The translations under genes were made by a program, and so were the position numbers. From NCBI GenBank assembly GCA_033105485.1, contig CP136956.1:1178001-1242000 (forward strand): a stretch of DNA of 64,000 nucleotides, read 5' to 3'. The DNA is from LVI-A0039 sp033105485. Lineage in GTDB: Bacteria; Bacillota_I; Bacilli_A; UBA3375. Positions 15,494-23,911 of the stretch are shown in pieces. The number at the start of each line of letters is the position of its first letter. Position 1 is the first letter of the stretch. The notes under the pieces are model-generated. The model saw nothing but the letters and a program-made list of their open reading frames with translations, searched no databases and was not told where the DNA came from.

Positions 15494-15579
15494 ATACTTT
15501 GTAATACATAGTATATTACATACCTAGTATAACATAGTATAATTATTCGTGTTAGAAAATACTTAGTATTACATAGTAT
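15494..15579 (-). promoter_or_regulatory. Three 21-bp PadR-type operator repeats
   Basis: Three near-identical imperfect palindromes lie at 15494-15514, 15520-15540 and 15559-15579 on the plus strand, all of the form ATAC-(T/C)-T-(T/A)-GTA-(T/A)-(T/A)-ACATAGTAT. Their starts are 26 and 39 bases apart. They lie directly upstream of pspC and probably overlap its -10 (minus-strand TATACT). The TACAT/ATGTA cores are typical for PadR sites. Confidence 0.75.
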
Positions 15580-15725
15580 GGTTTAAAATAATTTGTTGTA
15601 TTTAATGGATAAATTTAGTGTTATTAAAATAATTAGTAATGTTTAATTGTGAATTAAAAACGATAAGTGTGTAAATCAATTGTAAATATCATGCTATCAT
15701 GTATATAGATCGAAAGGGGTTGGAT

Positions 15726-16988
15726 ATGAAAGGTAGTAGATTAACGAACATGATTTTAATAGCACTTGCACTTGGAATTGTAAGTGGAGTAGTAATAAAT
15801 GAATTCTTTACATCAAGTGATTTTGTAATGAACGTATTAGTTGGAGGGATCTTTACTGTTATTGGAGACTTATTCTTAAACGCAATTAAGATGTTAGTAG
15901 TTCCTTTAGTATTCGTATCGATTGCATTAGGTGTTGCAACGATGGGGGACATGGCTAAATTAGGCCGTATTGGAATTAAGACAATTTCTTACTATATGCT
16001 TACAACTGCATTTGCAATTGTAATTGGACTTGTAGTAGCAAATATTATTAATCCAGGTGTTGGTTTAGATATGTCTAAAGTAGTATTTGTTGAAACAACA
16101 ACTGAAACAACTGTATCTTTAGCTGATACAATTACTAACATTATTCCAAGTAACGTATTCCAAGCGTTCTACAATGGAGATATGTTACAAGTTATTTTCT
16201 TTGCAGTATTCTTTGGAGTGGGAATTACTAGCTTAGGTGATAAAGTTAAAAAGTTACACATTATTTTTGAAGAGTTAAACGACATCTTCTTACAAATGTT
16301 AATGATCTTAATGCAATTTGCACCAGTGGCAGTATTCTCATTAATCATTACAACGTTCGCAACACTAGGTATTGAGGCAATTATTCCAGTATTTAGTTAC
16401 GTGTTCACAGCAATCTTTGCAATGTTCCTTCAAGTATTAATCATTTATTCTTTAATACTAGTTGTACTTGGAAAGTTAAATCCTCTTAAATTCTATAAAA
16501 AATTACGTCCTGCAATGGGATTCGCATTCTCAACTGCATCTTCAGCTGGTACTATTCCAGTAAACAAGAAATGTGTTGAGGAAAGTGTTGGAGTAGATAA
16601 AGAAATTTCTTCATTTGTTCTTCCACTTGGAGCAACTATTAATATGGATGGAACTGCAATCATGCAAGGTGCAGCGGTTGTATTCATCGCTCAAGCAGTA
16701 GGTGTAGACTTAACGGCGTCAGATTATTTAACTGTAATCTTAACAGCAACACTTGCTAGTATTGGTACTGCCGGAGTTCCAGGTAGTGGTGTTATTATGT
16801 TATCAATGGTAATTACTCAAGTAGGTTTACCAATCGAAGCAATTGGTGTAATCATGGGTGTAGACCGTATTGTTGATATGTTTAGAACAACTGTTAACAT
16901 TACTGGTGACGCTATTTGTGCAACAGTTGTAGCTCGTAGTGAAAATGCCTTAGATGATGAAATCTTTAATCAGGAAATTGAAATTTAA
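15726..16988 (+). CDS. Dicarboxylate/amino acid:cation symporter (DAACS family)
   Basis: A 420-residue membrane protein with the GltP/DctA fold: KMLVVPLVFVSIALGVA, the serine-rich re-entrant loop TASSAGTIPVNKKCVEE, the second loop with NMDGTAIMQG, TASIGTAGVPG-like TLASIGTAGVPGSG, and the substrate-binding helix VDRIVDMFRTTVNITGDAICA. The Arg in RTTVNITGD suggests an acidic amino acid or dicarboxylate rather than a neutral one. GAAAGGGG precedes ATG 15726; upstream is TGC-TATCAT as an extended -10. Confidence 0.9.
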   Translation: MKGSRLTNMILIALALGIVSGVVINEFFTSSDFVMNVLVGGIFTVIGDLFLNAIKMLVVPLVFVSIALGVATMGDMAKLGRIGIKTISYYMLTTAFAIVIGLVVANIINPGVGLDMSKVVFVETTTETTVSLADTITNIIPSNVFQAFYNGDMLQVIFFAVFFGVGITSLGDKVKKLHIIFEELNDIFLQMLMILMQFAPVAVFSLIITTFATLGIEAIIPVFSYVFTAIFAMFLQVLIIYSLILVVLGKLNPLKFYKKLRPAMGFAFSTASSAGTIPVNKKCVEESVGVDKEISSFVLPLGATINMDGTAIMQGAAVVFIAQAVGVDLTASDYLTVILTATLASIGTAGVPGSGVIMLSMVITQVGLPIEAIGVIMGVDRIVDMFRTTVNITGDAICATVVARSENALDDEIFNQEIEI

Positions 16989-16996
16989 TAAAAATA

Positions 16997-17030
16997 ACCA
17001 GTATCTTAGTAGATACTGGTTTTCTATTTT
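16997..17030. terminator. Bidirectional terminator after the symporter
   Basis: ACCAGTATCT (16997-17006) pairs perfectly with AGATACTGGT (17011-17020), preceded by A residues and followed by T residues; it also serves the convergent gene. Confidence 0.85.
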
Positions 17031-17032
17031 GT

Positions 17033-17692
17033 TTAATCTAATTTACGTGCAATGTCTCGAATTAAAGTTTCAATGATATTAATAGTTCCTGAAATATCAT
17101 CAAGATCAATTAAGTTCATATTGTCACGGCTATTGTTGTCAATAGTTAATGTAGCTATATTTGCGATGTAACTATCTGGTTTTGTGATTGCAATCATTGG
17201 AACGTCATAATAGTCAAGAACGTCAGTGACACCAGAATACTGGTCCCCACGCATTGATAGAACAATCATGATATCAAAATGTGGTTTAACACCGTGGAGT
17301 TCCATAAATGAATCTGCTTCACAATCGAACTTTAAAAACTTAAGTCGTCGATTTAAATATTGAGCAGCAAGAAATGTAGTTCCTTGAGCAGTAATTCCTA
17401 TTTTCTTATTATGGTTTGCAACTAACAAATCAGTTATTTGTTCGTAGACAATTGGTTGTTTATTGAAGTTTAAAAACTCGTTAACTTTAATTTTATAAGT
17501 CTTAAAACCTGTTGTCCCCGCTTTCTTTAAGTATCTTTCAATTGTTGCGCGAGATAAGAATGTTTTCTTTTCAATGTCAACAATGTTAAGATCAAGTACA
17601 GATTTTATATTTGCGACCATAAAGTTGTGAATTTCTAATTCGCTTTTAGAGAGTTTGCTCTCATCTATTTGGAAAAAGTCATTATATTTCAT
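17033..17692 (-). CDS. RpiR/MurR family regulator (HTH plus SIS domain)
   Basis: A 219-residue protein. The N-terminal HTH (about 15-80) has LSKSELEIHNFMVAN and FLSRATIERYLKKAGTTGFKTYKIK. The C-terminal SIS-like half (about 95-215) includes KIGITAQGTTFLAAQYLNRRL and FDIMIVLSMRGDQYSGVTDVLDYY. The family senses phosphosugars. The HTH segment is somewhat divergent. Its target is unknown; no sugar operon adjoins. Confidence 0.85.
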   Translation of the reverse strand: MKYNDFFQIDESKLSKSELEIHNFMVANIKSVLDLNIVDIEKKTFLSRATIERYLKKAGTTGFKTYKIKVNEFLNFNKQPIVYEQITDLLVANHNKKIGITAQGTTFLAAQYLNRRLKFLKFDCEADSFMELHGVKPHFDIMIVLSMRGDQYSGVTDVLDYYDVPMIAITKPDSYIANIATLTIDNNSRDNMNLIDLDDISGTINIIETLIRDIARKLD

Positions 17693-17725
17693 ACGTATAT
17701 TTTATCACAACTAGTTTAGATATTA

Positions 17726-17968
17726 TTAATTGTTAGTTTCCTCATTATATTTTGAATAGTTACCAAGGGCGTTTAAAGCAACTACGATTAACGTAATCAT
17801 AAGTAGTGTACTAATTAAACGGAATATAGAATCAATCGGAGTATAGATTGTATCTGTTCTCAAACCATCATTTGATGTTATTACTGTCGGCATTGCAATT
17901 AAGCCGGTTATCGTCCTCAAGATTACTAGCACTACAAATGCTTTAATGTTAGTTATTTTATCGATCAT
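17726..17968 (-). CDS. Small two-helix membrane protein
   Basis: An 80-residue protein with a hydrophobic helix near residues 8-28, a polar loop, and a second at about 46-67. GGAGGTAAC precedes ATG (position 17968), so I choose this over the longer upstream frame. Family not recognised. Confidence 0.6.
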   Translation of the reverse strand: MIDKITNIKAFVVLVILRTITGLIAMPTVITSNDGLRTDTIYTPIDSIFRLISTLLMITLIVVALNALGNYSKYNEETNN

Positions 17969-18069
17969 GTTACCTCCAAGTGTTATATGTATAAAGATAC
18001 CATATAAAGCAACTAGTTGCTTGTATTTAACCAAAGAGAGGAGTATAATATAAAAAACGAGGAGGAATT

Positions 18070-18993
18070 ATGATATTTGATGGGCATGGAGATATTTTAA
18101 CAGATGTAGCAATTGAGGCAAGAAAGGGAATTGATATTTGGAATACATATCATAAACCTAGATATGAGCAGGCGGGAGTTAATAGTGGGATTTTTGTTAA
18201 CTTTACAAATCCAAATGTAGGAACACAAAAGGAAGATTTTGAGGAGATTACAAACGTTGCATTACCATACTTTAAAAATAATCCTGATTTCAACATTATA
18301 TATAATAAGGAAGATTTTATTGATGGAAAGTTTAACTTAATTCTAGGAATAGAAGGGATGGCAGCGGTTGATAGTAGTGACGAGCTAGAATCGTTATTTG
18401 AAGCAGGTTATCGTCATATCGGGATTACTTGGAATGAGAAAAATAACTTTGCAAGTGGAGCTCAAAACGAAGGTGGTTTAACAGAAGAGGGAGCAAAATT
18501 AATTGAGAAGTGTAATCAGTTAGGTATGATTGTAGATTTTGCGCACTTAAATGATGAAAGTTTTATTGATGCGGCCAAAGTAACTTCTAAACCGATATTA
18601 TTTAGTCACGGAAATATTAGAGCATTATGCGACCACCCAAGAAATCTAAATGAACAAGAACTTAAATTATTAGTTGAATCAAATGGGGTGATCGGCCTTG
18701 CAGCAATGAACTTCTTTATTAATGAAGATAAAGAAAATGCGACAATTGACGACTTGGTAGCGCAAGTTGTATATATGAAAGAAAATTATGGAATTGACTA
18801 TGTTGGTTTTGGATTTGATTTCTGTTACTATCTAGGTTCACATCAAGGGCAAAATGATGTAAGGGGACTTGAGCATTTTGATGACGTACCTACTTTAATT
18901 ACAAAACTTGAATCTGCTGGTCTTACAACTGAAGAAATTGAGAAAGTCGCTTATAAAAATATGCTAAGACTAGTAAAGGAGCACTTAAATTAA
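18070..18993 (+). CDS. Membrane dipeptidase family protein (peptidase M19)
   Basis: A 307-residue metallo-hydrolase of the renal dipeptidase family. Zinc-binding signatures are visible: FDGHGDILTD at the N-terminus, the ILGIEGMA strand supplying the bridging Glu, FAHLND, LFSHGNIRAL, and YVGFGFDF near the end. The family cleaves dipeptides with broad specificity. It overlaps cutC by one base at the stop/start, forming a two-gene operon. Confidence 0.9.
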   Translation: MIFDGHGDILTDVAIEARKGIDIWNTYHKPRYEQAGVNSGIFVNFTNPNVGTQKEDFEEITNVALPYFKNNPDFNIIYNKEDFIDGKFNLILGIEGMAAVDSSDELESLFEAGYRHIGITWNEKNNFASGAQNEGGLTEEGAKLIEKCNQLGMIVDFAHLNDESFIDAAKVTSKPILFSHGNIRALCDHPRNLNEQELKLLVESNGVIGLAAMNFFINEDKENATIDDLVAQVVYMKENYGIDYVGFGFDFCYYLGSHQGQNDVRGLEHFDDVPTLITKLESAGLTTEEIEKVAYKNMLRLVKEHLN

Positions 18994-19682
18994 TGAGAAA
19001 ACTAGAAGTTATCGTCTTAAATGCGGCTGATAGTATTGCCGCAGAAAAAGCTGGAGCCGATCGCTTAGAGCTAGTTACGGATATGGCTCATGGTGGCTTA
19101 TCACCTGAGATTGAAATTGTTCGTGACGTTGTCTCAAGTGTATCAATTCCAGTGAATGTTATGGTTCGTTTTGAATATGATGGTTTTGAATATACACATC
19201 AGCAGTTTCTGGAGTTATTAGAATATGTTGAATCTGTAAAAAAACTTGGAATTAACGGTGTTGTATTTGGAAGTTTAACTAGTGAAGGATTAGTAGATGA
19301 AGATCAACTTGAGGCAATTATTGAAGCTGCAGATGGTCTTGACATTACGTTCCACCGTGCAATTGATGAAGTTGATAATAATTACTTAACGAACTTCAAT
19401 CTAATTAATGGGAAGGTAACAACTGTCTTATCATCTGGTGGGACTGATTATCCTTTAATCGATAATCTGGCTAGTCTAAATGCAGTTAGTGAAAGCAAAA
19501 CACGTCTTCTGATTGGTGGTGGAATTAATGCAAATAACTATCAACTTGTTATCGACAGTGTTGTCGAAGCAGACATCCATATAGGTTCACTGGCATACAA
19601 TCAAGGAGATTTTAAATTAGGTATTAACGAGAAAAATGTAGCCTTAGTAAAAAGCTATTTGACTAAAGAAAACCACAATTAA
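18993..19682 (+). CDS. cutC: CutC family protein
   Basis: A 229-residue TIM-barrel protein with the family start LEVIVLNAADSIAAEKAGADRLELV and downstream GLSPE, VMVRF, GVVFGSLTSEGLVD, ITFHRAID and LSSGGTDYP motifs. CutC was first linked to copper homeostasis; its biochemical function remains uncertain. It is encoded immediately after the dipeptidase gene in the same transcript and ends at a terminator. Confidence 0.92.
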   Translation: MRKLEVIVLNAADSIAAEKAGADRLELVTDMAHGGLSPEIEIVRDVVSSVSIPVNVMVRFEYDGFEYTHQQFLELLEYVESVKKLGINGVVFGSLTSEGLVDEDQLEAIIEAADGLDITFHRAIDEVDNNYLTNFNLINGKVTTVLSSGGTDYPLIDNLASLNAVSESKTRLLIGGGINANNYQLVIDSVVEADIHIGSLAYNQGDFKLGINEKNVALVKSYLTKENHN

Positions 19683-19693
19683 GTGGTTTTTTC
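19669..19693 (+). terminator. Terminator after cutC
   Basis: AAAACCAC and GTGGTTTT flank a 6-nt loop, with the stem overlapping the cutC stop, followed by TT and C-T-rich sequence. Confidence 0.75.
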
Positions 19694-19786
19694 CTTGTTT
19701 TATAGGGTTTTTTATGTGTTTTTTTTACATAGATTAACTAGAGTTAGTTATAATACATGTATTGTTTTAGGGAAAAAAGGACGAAG

Positions 19787-20177
19787 ATGACTATAACGGG
19801 AGTAAGTTTTATTAGTCTTGCTCTAATCTTATTAGCATTAGTTATTAATGATCAGATAAAATAAGATTTGTTCGAGTGATGTAGCTTTTTATGCAGATAG
19901 TGTATACCAAGTGAATGACTGGTTATGCGGTGGTGACTATGTTCTTATTAATAATGATAATAAGGAGATCAAAGTGACAGCAATGACTAAACTTGAAGAT
20001 GGGTCATACGAATGGAATGAATCAGTGAATTATACACTTAGACCTGGTGAATCTAAAAAAATCAATGGTGATGAAATCACGGGGTACAGGTTATCAGGTG
20101 ACGCCGATACGTTTAAGGTCAAATTAAAAATTGTTGATGATGGGAAATGGTTAACATTATTTGATCCCGATTTATAG
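19787..20177 (+). pseudogene. Frameshifted membrane-anchored protein (paralog of the 20672 gene)
   Basis: A 25-residue frame (19787-19864) encodes a start and one hydrophobic helix with a ribosome site and a TATAAT (about 19750) promoter. The next frame (+1) is open from 19860 to 20177 and encodes CSSDVAFYADSVYQ...WLCGGDYVLIN. Joining them by removing one A of the run near 19858-19861 gives helix-Cys-...-LCG-D-IN, the same order as in the intact gene at 20672-21073 (LCESNEVYEA...LCGNDFGIIN). I read this as one gene broken by a single inserted base, or a sequencing error. The frame from GTG 19911 alone lacks a ribosome site. Confidence 0.6.
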
Positions 20178-20208
20178 AGAATAGAAATAAAAATTTGTTA
20201 GGAATATT

Positions 20209-20547
20209 ATGATAAAAAATGTGAAATTTTTAGTAGTAATGATTGTTTTAATCATACTAGTACTAATTGTTGGTTTGTTTGCAGTTAAGCAAAACAAAGA
20301 AGAACGAAGAAGTGAATTTGAAAATGATATTACTTTCTTAAAGGAAAGTGCATTTGCGAGTGACGATTTCAAACACGTTGAACTCGGAGATAGTGTTGAT
20401 ACTGTTGAAAAGAAAATGGGTGAGTTAACACTTGTTCCAGAAAAAAAAGATGGTTACGACATCTATGAATTCGAAGATGAAGAAACATTATATGACTTTC
20501 ATTTTAAAGATGATGTACTAGAAAATGTAACTATGTATGCAAAATAA
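20209..20547 (+). CDS. Membrane-anchored hypothetical protein
   Basis: A 112-residue protein with an N-terminal signal-anchor (about 5-27) and a small outside domain containing HVELGDSVDTVEKKMG and a tail of YDFHFKDDVLENV, similar in style to SmpA/OmlA-like or BLIP-like folds that begin with a G-x-S/T-x-x-x-V turn. That similarity is loose. It lies in a cluster of small anchored proteins. Confidence 0.6.
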   Translation: MIKNVKFLVVMIVLIILVLIVGLFAVKQNKEERRSEFENDITFLKESAFASDDFKHVELGDSVDTVEKKMGELTLVPEKKDGYDIYEFEDEETLYDFHFKDDVLENVTMYAK

Positions 20548-20551
20548 GGAG

Positions 20552-20595
20552 ATATAGACTTCGAGTGATAATAGCTTGGAGTCTATATTTTTTTG
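20552..20595 (+). terminator. Terminator after the 20209 gene
   Basis: ATATAGACT (20552-20560) pairs with AGTCTATAT (20580-20588), followed by seven T residues; the loop is long (19 nt). Confidence 0.7.
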
Positions 20596-20671
20596 TTAAA
20601 TAATATTTATTAAGTATATTTTAACCTTTTGATGTTATACTAGTAAAACTGTTAAAGTGAAATGGAGAAGT

Positions 20672-21073
20672 ATGAAATTAGATGTAATAATGAAAGTACT
20701 ATTAGCACTAGTTGTTATTGTTGGTGGTATCACAGGATTTTACGCATATAATGTGTACACAAGTTTATGTGAAAGTAATGAAGTTTATGAGGCGGTAGAA
20801 ATTTTCTATTCAGACGACGCTTATAAACTTTGTGGTAATGATTTTGGGATTATCAATGTCGGGACTGAAGATATTGAAGTTACGAAATTACAAGCTGCCG
20901 AGACTGAAGAGATAACAACAGATAACGTTAATGAACTAGCTAGTGAAGTAGAATCAGTAGAAGTTGAAGCTGGTGGAACACTGCCAATCGAGGCTAGTGC
21001 AAATATTGTTTATTTAATAGATAGTAAAACTGGAAGTGGTTTAGACCACGAGCTAAAAGTTAGTAAATTTTAG
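20672..21073 (+). CDS. Membrane-anchored hypothetical protein
   Basis: A 133-residue protein with a signal-anchor (about 7-27) and an outside domain with two cysteines (LCESN and KLCGND). GGAG lies 5 bases before ATG 20672, preferred over the upstream GTG 20657. Its first half resembles the frameshifted gene at 19787-20177, so the two are paralogs. A TATACT at 20636-20641 may be the -10. Function unknown. Confidence 0.65.
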   Translation: MKLDVIMKVLLALVVIVGGITGFYAYNVYTSLCESNEVYEAVEIFYSDDAYKLCGNDFGIINVGTEDIEVTKLQAAETEEITTDNVNELASEVESVEVEAGGTLPIEASANIVYLIDSKTGSGLDHELKVSKF

Positions 21074-21133
21074 TTATATTAAATTAAGTATATTCATGCT
21101 ATAATTTAGTTATAAACCGATTAGGAGACAATT

Positions 21134-21427
21134 ATGAAAGAAATTAAAACGATGCCTTGGGCAATTGGTAAAAAATATGGATACAATGAAGAGCAAATCG
21201 AATCTGAAATTGGAATTTTTTCAAAAAACTTAGATCGTATTAATTTATTTGATATTCAAGATATTACTTTTAAAGTAAGTATTTTTGGTTGGGGAACAAT
21301 GACTATCGTTGATAACGTTGGAACTCACGAATTTAAATGGATTAAAAACGCTAAACAAGTAAATGAAGAAATCAACAATGTATACTACGCTAAGAAAAAA
21401 GAAATGAAACGTGTAGACTTAAGTTAA
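21134..21427 (+). CDS. Small PH-domain-like protein
   Basis: A 97-residue soluble protein. The middle, with the pattern I.DITFKVSIFGWGTMTIVD and a tryptophan-containing helix toward the C-terminus, looks like a bacterial PH domain, in which such strands and a closing helix occur. The similarity is by eye and weak. AGGAG precedes the ATG; TATAAT at about 21100 could be the -10. Confidence 0.55.
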   Translation: MKEIKTMPWAIGKKYGYNEEQIESEIGIFSKNLDRINLFDIQDITFKVSIFGWGTMTIVDNVGTHEFKWIKNAKQVNEEINNVYYAKKKEMKRVDLS

Positions 21428-21435
21428 TAATATTA

Positions 21436-21465
21436 GAAGTCTGGAGAAAATCCAGGCTTTTTTTA
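21436..21465 (+). terminator. Terminator after the PH-like gene
   Basis: AAGTCTGG pairs with CCAGGCTT (one T-G pair) around a 7-nt loop, followed by seven T residues. Confidence 0.8.
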
Positions 21466-21615
21466 AGCTTATATTTACTGTAGTTATGTATATTTGATAT
21501 ATTACTATTCGGTTATGTGTTATAATAATAGATACAAAATGGAAATGAGTAATATATAATAATTGACTGTGAAATAGCTTTTATTATTATAAGTATATAG
21601 TTAATAGGAGGCAAG

Positions 21616-22521
21616 ATGATTGCAAATAATATTTTAGAATTAATTGGAAACACACCTATGCTTAAAATTAAAACTGAAGAAGGTAGCGGAAGTGTATATG
21701 CTAAGATGGAGCGTAACAATCCATCTGGTAGTGTTAAAGATCGTGCAGTATTAGGGATGTATGAATTCGCTTTAGCAAATGGTCACATTCAAGAAGATAC
21801 AGTGTTTATTGAAGCGACTAGTGGGAACACTGGTATTGCGTTGGCAATGATCGGTGGAGCTTACGGGCATAAAGTTATTCTAACGATGCCTGAAAGTATG
21901 AGTCAAGAGCGTCGTGATTTAATGGCTGCTTATGGAGCGGAGCTTGTATTAACACCAGCTGGAGATGCAATGATTGGAGCAGAAGCTAAAGCGGTTGAAT
22001 TATTAGCTGCAAATCCTAAAGCGGTAAGATTATCGCAGTTCGAAAATGGTGGGAATCCATTGAAACACTATGAAACAACAGCTAAAGAAATTATTACTGA
22101 CTTACCGAAAGTATCAGCATTCGTAGCTGGAGTTGGAACAGGTGGAACAATTAGTGGTGTGTCTAAGTTTTTAAAAGAACAAGATAATGATATTATGACT
22201 GTAGCTGTTGAACCAGCTGAATCACCAGTAATTACGGAAGGTTATAAAGGTCCGCACAAAATTCAAGGAATCGGTGGAGGGTTTGTTCCAGACAACTATC
22301 ATCCACAGTATGTTGATAAAGTGATGACAGTTAAAACTGAAGAGGCTTTTGCAGAAACTAAATCATTAGTAACTAGTGATGGTTTATTCGCAGGAATCTC
22401 AGCCGGTGGAAATGTATTTGCTGCTAAGAAGTTAGCAAAAGAATTAGGGCCAGACTCAGTTGTTGTAACAGTTTTACCAGATGATGGAATGAAATATTTA
22501 TCTATGGGAGTATTTAACTAA
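21616..22521 (+). CDS. cysK: Cysteine synthase (O-acetylserine sulfhydrylase)
   Basis: A 301-residue PLP enzyme making cysteine from O-acetylserine and sulfide. The PLP-lysine motif NPSGSVKDRA is at residues 37-46, the EATSGNTGIA substrate loop follows, then GVGTGGTISGV, which binds PLP phosphate, and SAGG near the end. Length and motifs match CysK/CysM. An extended -10 (TG-T-TATAAT, 21521-21526) lies about 90 bases upstream, leaving a leader without an obvious riboswitch or T-box. Its stop overlaps the cysE start (TAATG). Confidence 0.95.
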   Translation: MIANNILELIGNTPMLKIKTEEGSGSVYAKMERNNPSGSVKDRAVLGMYEFALANGHIQEDTVFIEATSGNTGIALAMIGGAYGHKVILTMPESMSQERRDLMAAYGAELVLTPAGDAMIGAEAKAVELLAANPKAVRLSQFENGGNPLKHYETTAKEIITDLPKVSAFVAGVGTGGTISGVSKFLKEQDNDIMTVAVEPAESPVITEGYKGPHKIQGIGGGFVPDNYHPQYVDKVMTVKTEEAFAETKSLVTSDGLFAGISAGGNVFAAKKLAKELGPDSVVVTVLPDDGMKYLSMGVFN

Positions 22522-23036
22522 TGTTTAAAAGTATAGCAAGAGAAGTTAGGTTTATACAACAGAGTGATCCCTTAAATCCATCGTTTTTAACGGTACTGTT
22601 ACTATATCCTTCAATGCAAATAAGGTTCTTTTATAAAGTTGCGTGTTGTATGCGTAAGATTCATTTACACTTCCTTGCTAGACTAGTTTTACAAATAGGT
22701 AGAATGATTACGGGAATCGAGATTAACCTTGGAGCAGAAATCGGTAAGCGTGTGTTTATAGATCATGGAATGGGTGTAGTAATCGGAGCAACGGCTATTA
22801 TCGGTGATGATGTTGTTATTTATCACGGGGTGACATTAGGTGCAACCGGTAGTCAAATTGGACGTCGCCACCCAAAAGTGGGTAACAACGTATTAATTGG
22901 AGCGGGAGCGAAATTACTTGGTCCAATTACTGTAGGTAACAATGTATCTATTGGTGCAAATGCAGTAGTAACAAAAGACATTCCGGACAACAGTATTGCA
23001 GTCGGAGTTCCTGCAGTTATTAAACCTAAGAAATAA
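22521..23036 (+). CDS. cysE: Serine O-acetyltransferase
   Basis: A 171-residue enzyme making O-acetylserine for the adjacent CysK. The C-terminal left-handed beta helix has hexapeptide repeats and the catalytic block VFIDHGMGVVIGATAIIGD plus DVVIYHGVTLGATG. The N-terminal helical region is short, as in the Gram-positive CysE form. The two genes overlap by one base and should be co-expressed; CysE-CysK complex formation is common in the family. Confidence 0.93.
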   Translation: MFKSIAREVRFIQQSDPLNPSFLTVLLLYPSMQIRFFYKVACCMRKIHLHFLARLVLQIGRMITGIEINLGAEIGKRVFIDHGMGVVIGATAIIGDDVVIYHGVTLGATGSQIGRRHPKVGNNVLIGAGAKLLGPITVGNNVSIGANAVVTKDIPDNSIAVGVPAVIKPKK

Positions 23037-23048
23037 TAATATTTAAGG

Positions 23049-23085
23049 TAGAGGCGCGAGCTTCTATTTTCTTTTTTCTTATCGT
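23049..23085 (+). terminator. Terminator after cysE
   Basis: TAGAGGC (23049-23055) and GCTTCTA (23060-23066) pair around GCGA with one G-T pair; a T-rich tail follows. Confidence 0.65.
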
Positions 23086-23146
23086 TCTGGAAAAAAAATC
23101 TTGCAGTATAAAAAAAGGTTATCACATAAATAGAAAAGGGGAGTTT

Positions 23147-23637
23147 ATGATATTATTATTTTTTATAGGTTTAATTATATTAGTAGTAGGTTACAAATTT
23201 TATGGTGGCTATGTTGAGCGTCAATTAGGAGTTAGCGAGGATTATGTAACACCAGCAATTGAATTTGAAGACGGAATTGATTTTGTTCCAATTAAAAAAA
23301 GAAAAAACCAGTTAATTCAGTTACTTAACATTGCAGGAACTGGGCCAACCACTTACTTGCGGTATTAGCATTACTAACGGCTACAGCATACCTTAAGTAC
23401 CGTAAGCGTAATTATTGGATGACATTAATTCCGGGTTACTTATTATTCATTGTTGACTTACTTTATTTAATTACTGACCAAACAATTGGTTTTGGAATGA
23501 CTAATAGAACTTTAGCGTTTGTAATTTCGATTATCGGTGCATTTGCAATAACAGTATTAATTATTAAGAATTCAGTAGGGTTCAATCGCACTAAAGAGAA
23601 TGACTCATTAGATGATTTTGAATTAGAACAATTATAA
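23147..23637 (+). pseudogene. cstA: Decayed CstA-family carbon starvation/peptide transporter
   Basis: The first frame (23147-23368) encodes the CstA N-terminus: a membrane helix, YKFYGGYVERQLG, TPAIEFEDGIDFVP and the start of the signature IAGTGP, where normal CstA reads IAGAGP and continues through many helices. Right after it the sequence jumps, in another frame, to a C-terminal piece with a transmembrane stretch (LLAVLALLTATAYLKYRKR) and MTLIPGYLLF..., typical of the CstA end, running to 23637. Several hundred residues are missing. This is an internal deletion with a frame shift at about 23348. A ribosome site (AAAAGGGGAG) before the ATG survives. Confidence 0.8.
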
Positions 23638-23647
23638 TTTTCACTTT

Positions 23648-23671
23648 AGGAGCTTTTAGCTCCTTTTTTTA
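23648..23671 (+). terminator. Terminator after the cstA remnant
   Basis: AGGAGCT and AGCTCCT form a perfect 7-bp stem with a TTT loop and a run of T residues. Confidence 0.85.
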
Positions 23672-23739
23672 TGTCCAAATTAGCTCTAAATACTACCTTA
23701 TATATATAAGGAGAATTATTAGTAAAATTACGATGCGAA

Positions 23740-23768
23740 AAATGTTTGCGTTTACAAATGTTTGTGTT
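23740..23768 (+). repeat. Short direct repeat upstream of the S10 promoter
   Basis: AAATGTTTGCGTT (23740-23752) is repeated as AAATGTTTGTGTT (23756-23768), a 16-base period. It sits about 35 bases before the -35 element, where an activator or UP-type element could act. The rest of 23672-23800 shows no gene. Confidence 0.4.
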
Positions 23769-23801
23769 CGAAAAAATTAAAGAAAAAGACTGAAAAAAAC
23801 C

Positions 23802-23883
23802 TTGAAAGTACTGGGATTTATGGTATAATTGTATTCGGTGTTAGTGTCACATAAGAGTACGGTTATTGATACACCCGACACCG
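23802..23883 (+). promoter_or_regulatory. S10 operon promoter and leader hairpin
   Basis: TTGAAA (23802-23807) and TATAAT (23824-23829), 16 bases apart with an extended TGG before the -10. Transcription should start near 23836. The leader begins with CGGTGT (23836-23841), which pairs with ACACCG (23878-23883); inside, GTGT (23844-23847) pairs with ACAC (23871-23874). The folded leader lies before the AAGGAGG of rpsJ and may be a site for autogenous control by a ribosomal protein; that is inferred from position. Confidence 0.75.
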
Positions 23884-23911
23884 TGTAACAAAGATTACGA
23901 AGGAGGCCAAA

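Noticed and set aside
21539..21559. Short frame MEMSNI upstream of cysK as a Cys leader peptide
   Set aside because: No cysteine codons, no terminator hairpin between it and cysK.
23733..23780. 15-residue frame before the S10 promoter
   Set aside because: Ribosome site too distant, and it lies upstream of the promoter; no amino-acid bias.
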